Source: a candidate division SR1 bacterium (GTDB taxonomy: Bacteria; Patescibacteriota; Gracilibacteria; Absconditabacterales; Absconditicoccaceae). From it: a DNA stretch of 32,119 nt. Of the stretch, positions 1 to 9,147 are shown in pieces. The number at the start of each line of letters is the position of its first letter. Position 1 is the stretch's first letter. The position numbers and the translations under genes were made by a program. The notes beneath the pieces are model-generated. The model was given only the letters and a program-made list of their open reading frames with translations. It made no database searches and had not been told where the DNA came from. The stretch lies in contig SKJI01000036.1 in NCBI GenBank assembly GCA_007115995.1, forward strand, positions 1 to 32,119, written 5' to 3'.

Positions 1-64
1 AACAAACCTAAATTATAAAATACTTCCTTATTAGTTGTGCTCCATCCTTAAATCTGTATATTTA

Positions 65-115
65 TGTCAATTTAACTTGAGTTATAACTACTGACATTTC
101 TACTGAGGTTTAACA
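65..115 (-). repeat. Insertion sequence end (left flank)
   Basis: Read on the minus strand this starts with TGTTAAACCTCAG and carries AACTCAAGTTAAATTGACA. The right edge of the window (31997-32045) has a closely similar segment in the opposite orientation, also starting with TGT. The best reading is that these are tips of two copies of one insertion sequence family whose bodies lie outside the window, here to the left. Bases 1-18 could be the last codons of that element's transposase (Asn-Lys-Pro-Lys-Leu then TAA), which is too short to confirm. The repeat match is seen directly; the family is not identified. Confidence 0.55.
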
Positions 116-250
116 ATAAAATATTATGAATGCACTAGAAATTATATTTTATTTCAATACACTCAGTACAGTTGTGAACTGAGATAGTAGTCTGCTCTCT
201 CTTTTATGGCTTAATTCTTTGAATCTATTTTTATATTTCTATGTTATACA

Positions 251-1927
251 ATGTATTCAAAACCTTCTAAAAATAATACAAGACCAATTATGATCATGCT
301 GATTATCTCATGGATAATTATTATATGATGAGTGGTATGGTTTGTATTATCATTACAGTCGTGATCTTCATCAGAAAGTACACAACAAACAGAATCAAGA
401 CGTTTTGTGTGAGAGCAAGTAATTGAGAGATGAACTCTTACACAAAGAGAATGATTATGATCTTATACACATAATTTTGTAACTGATGCAGGACTTACAT
501 TTTGAGCAAGAAGTACTGAATTAGATCTTTCACAATATCTCTGACCAGTCCAACTTAGATGAACTATTTCAACCATAGATTCATGATTACCTATTATCTT
601 AGTAACTGAAGTTGTAAGATCATCGTGAGTATGACTAGTTGATGATAGACAAATTACTTTACAGTGAAATAGTAGCTTATTTTATGATATTGATTTCTGA
701 ATTATGCTTGATCTTTGAGCAATGCAATGATATGAAGTCAAAAGAAGTAATGATACTCTTGTATTAGTTGATAGAGAAAATAATAATAACGAAGTATTCA
801 CTATTGAGTGATTTCCATGTAGAGTATGAGATCCTTTACAGGATTGTGTTGCATTAGAAGAAAGGTTTATTGCATTTAATAATGATTCTTTTACAAATAC
901 TCAATGAGTTGCGTTTTATAATCTTACTGAAACAACTACTTGGTTTGCATTTTATGAAGATATTACATGATACTCACTGCGTGCAACTGATCAAAGAAAT
1001 ATTACTACGTTTGCGTCATTATTTTGATTTATCAATAAAGATATTATTGAAACATTTATTCGTGAGAACTCACAAACATGTAGATCTGTAGAGTCTACTT
1101 TAGAAAGTATTGATACGTTTGATTATAATGATAGATGAAATTGAATTTATAGAATCACTGTGCAGTGAACTTCTTCAGAAGGTAGTATGGCAACTTGTGA
1201 GATTGCGTTGAGAATTTGAACACCTTTGACATTAGAACTCTTATCATATATAACAGATGATGAAACTGTTTCTGTGACACCTCCTGTAGAAGAAACAGTT
1301 GATGAGATTTCATGAGAACAAATTATTATTTGACCAGAACAAGGTCTTTGATCACAGCAACAAAATAATCAAGATAATCAACAAATATGAAATCAAGGAG
1401 ATAATCAAGATAATTGAGAAGAAGTAACTGATACACAGCATGAACAAGATGAAACACCAATAGTAGACTGATCTACTGATAACGAACATGATCAATCAGA
1501 TCTAGATGAGTTGTGAGAACTTCCTGATCCAATTGCTCCCCCATCATTATCAGTAGAAAGACCAGATTCATTTGATTGATGGTTACAGTATACTTCAATT
1601 AGATGATTTGTTATGTGGTTCTCAAGACAGTGAGTGAGTTATTTTTGAGAAGTTTTAGAAGAGGTAGAATCATTTGAACAGCCTTGAGTTATGTGTGATT
1701 ATAAAGTACATGTTACAACTTGGAATAATGCAGAAAATGTAGCAAGTGAACCGGATATTATCGTCTATGAGTGTACATGAGTAGCAATTGATACACTTCC
1801 TGAAAATACTCAATATGTATGATCAGCATCAGATAAACAATTTATTGCTCAATGGTTTACTAACAACCTTGAAACAATGGAAATATTTGTAGAAGATCTT
1901 CCAGAACTTATTGAAACTAATGGATAG
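251..1927 (+). CDS. Secreted or membrane-anchored surface protein, unknown function
   Basis: A 558-residue protein when TGA is read as glycine. ATG 251 is the first Met after an in-frame TAA at 212. A hydrophobic segment at residues 14-32 (IMIMLIISWIIII) follows a basic N-terminus and should act as signal peptide or anchor. Next comes a region with several Cys residues (PCRVG, LQDC, TCRS, ATCE) that looks beta-rich. A linker of roughly 100 residues rich in Asn, Gln, Asp and Glu then leads to a C-terminal domain with two more Cys. I recognise no family. The TAG stop directly abuts the ATG of the YidD-Fmt gene, so the two are probably co-transcribed. The reading frame is certain; the export prediction is an inference. 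Confidence 0.8.
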
Positions 1928-3202
1928 ATGAACTGGTCTATAAAGATTATCAAAAAAATTTGACAATGAATATATCACGTGTTTTCTTTTTTCAATAGAC
2001 TGCTTGCATTATTGATGCAATGACTGATATATATTTATCAGATAATTTTTTCACCAAGTGTTTGATTACTTGGGCATATACTTTGAAGAAATGTTTGTTG
2101 TCATACCCCACATTGTAGTCAGTTTGGTTTAGAAGTATTTAAGAGATACTGATTTATTCGTTGATTTCACTATACTATGGAGAGAGTGAGTTCTTGTACA
2201 TGATGAACAAAAAAGGTATATGATCCTGCACATATTCGTCTTGTGTATTTTAGTTGATCACCAATTTGAGTTCCATTTCTTCATGCACTTGTAGCTGATG
2301 ATCGTTTTGAGTTGATTTGAGTGGTAACACAACCAGCTGTACCCTATGGAAGGTGAATGAATTATCGTGATAATATTATTGCTCAAGAGGTTTCTGCATA
2401 TAATAAAAAAACAAATCGTTCAATACCAGTATATACACCATCTTCGTTAAAAACTACTCATAAAAAATATTGAGATGATGCACAAAGTTGCATATCCTGT
2501 TTGCAAGCGTTACAACCTGACATTATACTTGTTGTCGCTTATTGAAAGATTCTACCCCGTCAAGTTTTGGATATACCTATATTTGGTACAATTAACGTTC
2601 ATTGATCTCTCCTTCCTAAATTTCGTTGAGCTTCACCCTTGCAGTCAGTTTTTCTCGATGATCATGATGCAGCCTGATTTACTGTTATGAAAATGTCAGA
2701 ATGATTAGATGAGTGAGCTATATTATCGTCTCATCCTCTTCCAATTCAGTTTGATCGAACCGTTTTAACGTTGATCGAGCAACTCTCTTCCAAAGCTCCA
2801 AAGCAAACATTGGAGACAATATGGTCTTATTGTAAATGAAGAGTTGATCCAATCCCTCAGGATGATACAGAAGCTACATTCTGTTGAAAAATTGCTAAAG
2901 AAGAAGCAGAAATTGACTGATTTACTGACTCTTTGTCTGAAATATATAAAAAATATCAGGCATATGCTCTTTGGCCAAAAATTTATACTCATCTTTATAA
3001 TAAAATAGTTATTATTGAATCAATGATTCTTCATCAAGCAGTCTATTCAGCAACCCATCATTTACCATTATTTTTTCAAGAGAAATGATGATCAATAGTT
3101 CTTCATCAAGCAGTAAAATCACTGTATGTTAAACCTGCTTGAAAAAAATCAATGCACTGGGATGAGTTTATTAGATGATATGCAGATAAATCTAAAAAAT
3201 AA
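1928..3202 (+). CDS. fmt: YidD-methionyl-tRNA formyltransferase fusion
   Basis: A 424-residue protein. Residues 20-92 match YidD, the small membrane-associated factor that assists membrane protein insertion (FNRLLALLMQGLIYIYQ, FSPSVG, the Cys-rich CCHTPHCSQFG, and KRYGFIRGFHYTMERV). From about residue 100 to the end it is methionyl-tRNA formyltransferase, which formylates initiator Met-tRNA using 10-formyl-tetrahydrofolate. The active-site motif INVHGSLLPKFRGASPLQS supplies Asn223 and His225, and Asp261 lies in MSEGLDEG. A C-terminal OB-like domain follows (ATFCGKIAKEE, WPKIY). There is no stop between the parts and no Met between about residues 84 and 144, so the formyltransferase cannot start separately from an ATG. 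ATG 1928 directly follows the upstream stop. Fmt assignment is firm, YidD strong; I know of no described case of this fusion. Confidence 0.9.
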
Positions 3203-3218
3203 AGTTTGTCAGAGTAAT

Positions 3219-3256
3219 AAAAAAACCAATAAAAATAAAATTTTATTGGTTTTTTT
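3219..3256. terminator. Bidirectional intrinsic terminator
   Basis: The 16-base arms AAAAAAACCAATAAAA (3219-3234) and TTTTATTGGTTTTTTT (3241-3256) are perfect complements around a 6-base loop. The A and T runs let it act in both directions. It lies between the ends of two convergent genes, the YidD-Fmt fusion and the minus-strand thioredoxin gene. Confidence 0.85.
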
Positions 3257-3287
3257 AAGTTGATTATTTCAATTCAACTATCTTTTT

Positions 3288-3953
3288 CTATCCTCAAAAT
3301 CAGTTAAGAACATCTTGATACGTTATAGCATCTCATAGTCTGTTTGTTTCATTCATGTCTGCATCAACAAATACTACAGTATGTTGTGATGTTATAGTAA
3401 ACTGTTCCTTGAGCTCAGTTTCTGAGTCATAATCTAGCTTAAAGACTACCATATCGTCATCAAACGCGGTAGTATTTGTATTTAATGAGTTATGAAGCGC
3501 AGCACATGTTGGACACCAGTCAGCATGGAAGAACAAAGCAACTTGCATTCAGTCTGATAATGCTTGTTGGAGTTCTTCTGTTCCAAATTCAGCGTATCAG
3601 TTCAATGAAAGCGTTACTTCTTCTCATTCTACATCAATTTCATCATTTGTCTCATCACCGTTCATTGTGTCATCTGATTCATCTCCATTTTCATTATCCA
3701 TTGTCTCGTCTGATTCATCCTCATCTCATCCAAGCAATGCTTCCAAAGCTTCTTCAATTTCTGCGAGATCATCTTCAAGATCTTCATCAAAATCCTCATC
3801 AATAAGTTCATCATCTGCATCAATATCTGCAGGAGGAGTAGTACGTATAATATTATTATTAGCTGGTGCTGTTACTTCTTCTTCAGGAGAATAAATTACA
3901 AGAAGTGTTGCTGCAGCTAAAATAATAATGATAAGTCGTGTTGTTTTTTTCAT
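3288..3953 (-). CDS. Membrane-anchored thioredoxin-family protein with acidic linker
   Basis: A 221-residue protein. Residues 1-22 form a Lys/Arg-led hydrophobic segment (KKTTRLIIIILAAATLLVI) that should anchor the protein or direct export. Residues 50-115 are a strongly acidic Asp/Glu-rich linker. The C-terminal thioredoxin fold carries the redox motif ADWCPTC with Cys147 and Cys150, followed by the usual FKLDYD and a segment in the cis-Pro region (TITSQHTVVFVD) where that proline is not obvious. The protein likely makes, reduces or shuffles disulfides outside the membrane. It ends at TAG 3288, just before the shared terminator. A TTGCTA/TATAAC promoter lies upstream. A second secreted thioredoxin-like protein is encoded at 11173-11790. 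The redox fold is clear; the physiological partner is unknown. Confidence 0.88.
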
Positions 3954-3989
3954 AAGTGTATAATACTAATAAAAGAATAAAAACAGTTT

Positions 3990-4017
3990 GTTATATACAT
4001 AAATATGCTTATAGCAA
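3990..4017 (-). promoter_or_regulatory. Sigma-70-type promoter for the thioredoxin gene
   Basis: On the minus strand TTGCTA (4012-4017) and TATAAC (3990-3995) are separated by exactly 16 bases. The predicted leader is about 30 bases. Five other promoters proposed in this window have the same 16-base spacing. Confidence 0.5.
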
Positions 4018-4183
4018 ATATAAATACTTCAAAACTGCTTTTTATCTATTTACAAACTTAATTAATGATATTTTACTAGTGTTAATTTTTTTCATAAATG
4101 GTTTAGATAGAAAAAATGACGAATAGTTACAAGAGTTCAAGAAATTTTATATATATTATTTTTAAAATACTTGTACAATACTT

Positions 4184-4882
4184 TTAATGTCTGTAGGCAA
4201 TAACTCATTGTTCCATATTAGTCAGTGAGTAGTAGACTGTTATAGTATCACCTTGCTCTACTGGTAAAACTACTCTATTACACTGAGCTCGTTCACAGTT
4301 ACTATAAAATCTATTATTGATATACCATCATATATGATACTCATTAGGCCTTTTTGTAAGTAACTGTATATATCCATTTCATAGATTGCTGATAGTATAT
4401 AATGTATGAAGTGTGCTTGTTCAGTCTCTCGTCTGTTTAACAGCAGCATCTCTAACTGCCTGTAATCATAGAATAATTCATTGACGATGTAAACGATACT
4501 GAGTAGCTTCATGATCACTCATTCTTTGCATAATCACTAAGACTTTGTCTAAATAATCTAAATGCATATTAGGTTCTTTACTTTCCAAAAGGGATCATAC
4601 TAGTCTGTAAAATTCAGTATTTTGACCATAATAGAGTATTGTGTTTCCAAATCTCTCTTTTCATGCTATTAACTTATTGAGCATTTCTTGTGATGGTGTT
4701 TCGTAGTGTGTATAGTGTATTGGATTTCAATATGTTTCATGTTCGTAATGATTATATGATGCATATATTTGTGCACCATTAAGTGAGAAAAGGTAAATTG
4801 CGATAGATATAATCAGCAACCATATTGATAATCTCACTTTTTCTGCCTGTCAGCAGACGTAACAAATGAGGAGTAATGACAT
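4184..4882 (-). CDS. Exported protein of unknown function
   Basis: A 232-residue protein when TGA is glycine. After a short Cys-containing N-terminus, a basic residue precedes a hydrophobic stretch at about residues 18-34 (VRLSIWLLIISIAIYLFSL) ending SLNGAQ, which resembles a signal peptide. The true start could therefore be the GTG about 15 codons downstream of the ATG used here. The mature part is mixed alpha/beta with many Tyr and His and a Cys pair near the C-terminus (NCERAQCNR). I recognise no family. A perfect palindrome (4886-4900) sits immediately upstream of the start, and a terminator of the preceding gene lies just beyond it, so this gene is probably its own transcription unit. 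Confidence 0.7.
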
Positions 4883-4885
4883 AGG

Positions 4886-4900
4886 ATTCTCTTAGAGAAT
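4886..4900. promoter_or_regulatory. Palindrome at the gene start, possible operator
   Basis: ATTCTCTTAGAGAAT is a 15-base perfect palindrome around one central base. It lies three bases from the ATG of the unknown exported protein. It could bind a dimeric regulator or form a small hairpin in the leader. No regulator is identified. Confidence 0.35.
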
Positions 4901-4901
4901 A

Positions 4902-4928
4902 AAAAAGGTATATATAAATTATATACCT
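4902..4928 (-). terminator. Intrinsic terminator after the BI-1 gene
   Basis: On the minus strand AGGTATATA and TATATACCT pair around a 5-base loop (4906-4928), followed by a T-run (the A-run at 4901-4906 on the plus strand). It lies about 40 bases after the stop of the BI-1 family gene and would end the grpE-BI-1 transcript. Confidence 0.7.
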
Positions 4929-4965
4929 AAATTATAAAATGTCAATACAAAGTTGTAGAAGATAT

Positions 4966-5667
4966 TTACTCGTTTCAGATTAATCTCAAAAGAAAGAGAA
5001 AAATATTCACAAAATTAATAAATAATCAAAGTGATATGAGTAATGGTGTTCTGTTATCCATAAATAGTGCTTGTTGTTTTATTAAGTTCATATCATATAA
5101 AACAAATCATGCAAATATTACTAATCAAATAATACTAATCCATATATCAAATTGCGCATTTCACCAAAACATATTGATGACCATTGCAATAATTAATCAT
5201 ATTAATGCTCCCATAAGAATTGGTCACACTCTTGTGATATCTATATCTGTCTTCCATCAAATTACTGCAAGAACTCCAAATGCTATTCACGTTGTGAGAA
5301 AGACATTGTAGATTGATCATAAACTGTAAATCATAAATACTCATGATAATCCGTATCATTGTAATAATGCGAAAACAACGAGCAACAACGCAATAGTGTT
5401 ATATTGTAAGCTTTGTCGTTTCATACTAATCCAAAAAATTATTCATAATCATGCTATCCATGATCCTCGATAGAGTGGAGCTGAGATAGGTAGTGTAATA
5501 ATTCATACTCATGCTGCGTATGCTATTCAAAATGATATAAGTAATAGTCAGGCTAATCGTGCAAAAGTATTACTTATTGTTGTATCAATTTTCTCTTTGA
5601 TTTGTTGTTCTGTGAGTATTGCTGTTTGTTGTACTCAATACCCTGCTAGTTCTTGTTTAAAATTCAT
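4966..5667 (-). CDS. BI-1 (Bax inhibitor-1/YccA) family membrane protein
   Basis: A 233-residue protein with about seven membrane segments. The pattern matches bacterial BI-1/YccA proteins: IYNVFLTTGIAFGVLAVIG, WKTDIDITRVGPILMGALIG, FAGFVLYDMNLI with the conserved Tyr-Asp, and the terminal LISLGLFINFVNIFLFLLR. Family members act as pH-sensitive calcium leak channels or modulate membrane protease FtsH. In bacteria the exact role varies, so only family membership is claimed. It follows grpE with a 27-base gap and shares its promoter; an intrinsic terminator lies downstream. Pairing with a chaperone cofactor hints at stress expression, which is inference. Confidence 0.88.
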
Positions 5668-5694
5668 TCTTATAATAAATAAGGAATAAAGAGA

Positions 5695-6237
5695 TTATAC
5701 TCATACGATTATTTTTGCTGGTATGATGACTGTTTCAACTGATTCATGCTTATATATATATCCACTTTCAACTTCTGCAAGTATCTTTCATGCAAGTGAT
5801 TTTTTTGGTGCCTCTTGAGTTCATAGTGGCATGTGTTTTGCTACGTCAGGCTCATCTCATACTTGTGAATCAATAGGATAGATATGTAGCTGTTTGAGTC
5901 ATTCTAACATTTTTTGATACATTAACGTTAATGCTTTTCATAATTGACTTTCTTGTGTTTCTTTATTCATCGATCAGATTGTGACTTTGAACTGTCACAC
6001 GACTGGTAATAACAGCTTTCATACTTGTATAAGCGTATCAATTTTTTGTGTTTGTTGCTGTTGTTGTGTTCTTGTTACCAGCGCATCCATATCGATTTTT
6101 AGATGCAGATAGTCTGATTGTGCTCTTTTTGCTATATCTTCTTGTTCTTTGAGTTTTTTTTGTAGATCTTCTATAGTTTTTTGCAGATCATCATGATTTC
6201 ATGCAGTCTTTTTATTGGTACTTGTTTTTTTTGCCAT
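5695..6237 (-). CDS. grpE: GrpE, nucleotide exchange factor of DnaK
   Basis: A 180-residue protein, close to the usual GrpE length. An N-terminal coiled coil (LQKTIEDLQKKLKEQEDIAKRA, read as heptads over residues 17-40) leads into the dimerisation helix with SDYLHLK. The C-terminal beta-wing follows (HIYPIDSQVGDEPDVAKH, AGKILAEVESGYIY). GrpE releases ADP from DnaK so that clients can be freed. dnaK and dnaJ are not in this window. ATG 6237 is preceded at 38 bases by a TTGAAA/TATAGT promoter. The next gene, BI-1, follows at 27 bases. Confidence 0.93.
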
Positions 6238-6275
6238 TGCTTGAGTATGTAACAGTATATAAATGAATATGTAGT

Positions 6276-6303
6276 ACTATAAGAAATTTTGAAGATTTTT
6301 CAA
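6276..6303 (-). promoter_or_regulatory. Sigma-70-type promoter for grpE-BI-1
   Basis: On the minus strand TTGAAA (6298-6303) and TATAGT (6276-6281) are spaced by 16 bases, 38 bases upstream of the grpE ATG. No CIRCE-like inverted repeat for HrcA is visible here. Confidence 0.55.
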
Positions 6304-6313
6304 GATTATCCAC

Positions 6314-7093
6314 TTAGTGGTATTCTTGAATTCATGCTATTATTTCAATTCTTGTATCATTGATAATAACTGTGTATTCTCGTTGTGCTCAAAGGTCTCT
6401 ATTTTGAGTATAGAGATTCCATTCATTTTTCTTGCCATGTGTATAACTATTGCTACTGATCGCTGTGATTGGTTCTAATGCAACAACCATTCATGGTTCT
6501 GCAATAATTTTTTTCAATGATTTATGTGGCCGATTGTATATTGTTGGTGCTTCATGAACGTCTAATCATACTCAGTGTCAGGTGAGATTTTTTATGATAC
6601 TCATTCAATTATCCTTAATAGTTTGTTCTACTGTCTTACCATATCATAGAAATGTAGATCAAGGGTAAAGAGTCTTTAATCATTTATCTAATGCTAGATG
6701 TGTTGCTTGTACAAGCTTTGCAGCTTCTTTATTATGTTCTTTTCATCAAATAATGAGCGATACTGCGGCATCGGTAATAAGACCTTTATAGGTCACTCCA
6801 ATGTCAATTTTGAGGAGATCTCAATTTTGCAAGATAGTATCATCTGGAATACCATGTACAACACAATCGTTGACTGATAAACAACAATTAGCAGGGAATC
6901 AATGATATCATTTAAAAGCTCATGTGAGATTATGCATATTTAAAAAGTTTTCAGCTTGCTGTTCTATATCAACAAGTCTTACTCACTCTTTTGCAGCTTC
7001 CATAAGAATACGCAACAGTTCATTGTGCCATTTTCAAGCATCTCTAAGAATTTCCTTTTGTTCTTCTGATTTTAGGATAGGTGTCTTAGGCAT
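6314..7093 (-). CDS. map: Methionine aminopeptidase, type I
   Basis: A 259-residue protein of normal length for type I enzymes. It removes the initiator Met from nascent chains. Metal ligands are visible in order: two Asp in KIDIGV and ITDAAVS, His in GHGVGLDVHEAPT, Glu in VVALEPIT, and the final Glu in GAQREYTVII. The upstream HGIP motif carries the substrate-binding His. It starts 2 bases after the stop of the MazG-like gene and is the last gene of the lysS-TPR-uvrB-MazG-map cluster. Co-occurrence in the window with the Fmt domain covers both formylation and Met removal. Confidence 0.97.
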
Positions 7094-7095
7094 TG

Positions 7096-7578
7096 TTATA
7101 CATTGTTATTGATAATTTTTTGGAGGTGTGCAGGTGTATAGTTTATAGATTTTAATACTTTATGGTCCCCTACTCTGTGTACGAGAAATACTCACTTTTT
7201 TTCTACTATATACGCATCAGTATCTTTGTTCTCTTTATACCATTGTGCTGTTTTTTCAGCTTCTTCTCTTGTTTTACAGGCTTTGGACATATTAGAGGTA
7301 TGTACTTCATCAAAACAATCTCAAAAAATCTCTTGTACTCAGCATGCAAGTACTGCTCCACTCAATACATACTGTAGGTCAGTTAATGCATCAACCATCT
7401 CTACAATATCTCCTTGAGCAAATGCTTCTTTGAGTTCATTAAGTTCTTCTTGTAGTAATGAAACTCTTAATGCTTGCACTTCTTGGGGTGGAATGTGTGG
7501 AGTTTTTCCTACATATGCATCAAAGAGTTCGTGGAATTCCTTGACTCATTGTAATCAAGCGGGTTCTTTATAACTCAT
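7096..7578 (-). CDS. MazG-like NTP pyrophosphohydrolase
   Basis: A 160-residue all-alpha protein. The Mg-binding signatures of the MazG/PRA-PH superfamily are present: LLQEELNELKEAF (EExxE) and EMVDALTDLQYVL (ExxD). The segment DEVHTSNMSKA is typical of the single-domain subgroup often annotated as phosphoribosyl-ATP pyrophosphohydrolase-like. Such enzymes split NTPs to NMP and pyrophosphate and are often house-cleaning enzymes for abnormal nucleotides; the substrate is not deducible here. There is no his operon nearby. It sits between the half-UvrB and map genes. A distinct, shorter relative lies at 31588-31935. Confidence 0.85.
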
Positions 7579-7638
7579 AAATTTTTTTAATTATAAATGC
7601 TGTAATAATAGAGATGTAGAAGCTTGTTGCAATTGTAT

Positions 7639-8409
7639 TTATTCATCATTGAGCGATTTAAGTTGATCTCTCAATTGTGCAGCATCTTCAAATCTCCATT
7701 CGCTAATGGCCTGATCAAGCTGTTTTTTGAGATCTTCAGCAATCATTGCTTTTTCTTTTTTAGTCATACGTTTGAGTCTTTTTACTTTTCACTTTGTCAG
7801 TGATCCAAACTCTTGTAAAGGTTCATCAGACTTTACAATTTTGAGTTCTTTGATATTTGATTGAGCTTGTGTTGGTTTTATTCCATGTTCTTTATTGAAT
7901 GTATCTTGTATTGTTCTTCTACGATATGTTTCTCGTAATGATGCAAGGATACTTCATGTAAATTTATCAGCATACAGTGCAACTTCACTGTTTGGATTTC
8001 TTGCTGCTCTTCAAATATTTTGTATTAATGCTGTTGTTGATCTAAGAAATCATTCTTTGTCAGCATCAAGTATGCCGATAAATCACACTTCTGGTAGATC
8101 AATACCTTCTCTGAGAAGATTGACTCATACAAGGACATCTACTTCTCAGCTTTTGAGTTTTTGAATAATTTCCCAGCGATCTATTGTATCAATTTCACTA
8201 TGCAGATAGAATGTTTTAAATCATTTAGAGAGCATGAAATTTGTAATTTCTTCTGAAGATCTTTTGGTCATCGCTAATATCAAAACTCTCAATCATTTAT
8301 CGATTGTTTCTTGCGTTTTGTAGAGTAAGTGATCTATAAATGATTTCGCTTCAATTGATGCTTGCATATCTTTTTGCAGATAATCATTGAGTGCTTTTTG
8401 TGTGTTCAT
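7639..8409 (-). CDS. Stand-alone C-terminal half of UvrB
   Basis: A 256-residue protein matching only the second half of UvrB (about 660 residues). Residues 30-75 carry RVLILAMTKRSSEEITNF and FYLHSEIDTIDR. Helicase motif V follows (DVLVGVNLLREGIDLPEV), then ILDADKEGFLRS and motif VI (QNIGRAARNPNSEVALYAD). The UVR motif closes the protein (DQAISEWRFEDAAQLRDQL). The Walker A domain and beta-hairpin that bind ATP and damaged DNA are missing, and no N-terminal half exists in this window. The frame is intact, so this is not simple decay. It begins 7 bases after the TPR lipoprotein stop. It may partner an N-terminal half encoded elsewhere, or supply the UVR/helicase-2 module on its own. Confidence 0.9.
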
Positions 8410-8416
8410 GATGTCT

Positions 8417-9118
8417 TTAATAATAAAGTCCTTGTATTTGATTGATTTTTTGTTTTGTTTGTAGATGATTAGGGTCATGGCGAAGGAGTTGTTGTAAATA
8501 TTCCAAAGCTTTATTGTTGTTTCAAAGTTCTTTGTATGTTTTTCATAAATAAAACAATGCATTGATTGATTCAGGCTCTTGCTCTAATCATGTATAGAGA
8601 TATGGTAATGCAGTTTCATAATCACCAATATCATAATGGGTAATCCCTTGGAAGATATAAGCATCCGTAAATGAAGGATCTATACTAATAACTCTATCGA
8701 AGAGATCTAGCGCTTGACGTCAATAAAGTATAAAACCTGCTGTTCATGCTATTTTTTCGTGATAGCTGAGATCACTCAGTACTGTTGCTTTATTATAAAG
8801 TATGAGTGGGTCATTGGGTGATATGTTGAGTGCAGCATCAAAATAACGAATTGCACGAGTGAGTTCTCATAACTCTGCAACTATAACTCACATATTGAGC
8901 AATGCTTGCAGATTTGAAGGGTCTTGGATTATAGCTTGTTCAAAATACTCTTGTGCTTGTAGAAGATTTCCTTGTTCATAAGCTGTAATTCATAATTCTG
9001 TGAGTGAAACGATATTATTGTCTTCTATTGTTTCTTGTTGGTTTGAGAGACATCAAGGTAGAAAAAAAAGAGTCAAAAAAATTATTATATATACCGCTCT
9101 GAGAACAAATCTATGCAT
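8417..9118 (-). CDS. TPR-repeat lipoprotein
   Basis: A 233-residue protein. A basic, hydrophobic leader (RFVLRAVYIIIFLTLFF) ends in the lipobox LPGC, so Cys should be lipidated and the protein tethered outside the membrane. The rest is tetratricopeptide repeats: AYEQGNLLQAQEYFEQAI, DPSNLQALLNMGVIVAELG, a third starting ISPNDPLILYNKATVL, then YIFQGITHYDIGDYETALP and LGKTYKELGNNNKALEYLQ. TPRs form superhelical scaffolds for protein contacts; the partner is unknown. The glycine of the lipobox is a TGA codon. It lies between lysS (28-base gap) and the half-UvrB gene. Confidence 0.9.
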
Positions 9119-9147
9119 GTGTTGAGTATTTGATAAAGTTTTACTTA

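Noticed and set aside
7639-9118. A TPR-UvrB fusion
   Set aside because: The TPR frame ends at TAA 8417 and the UvrB fragment has its own ATG at 8409, so they are separate genes.
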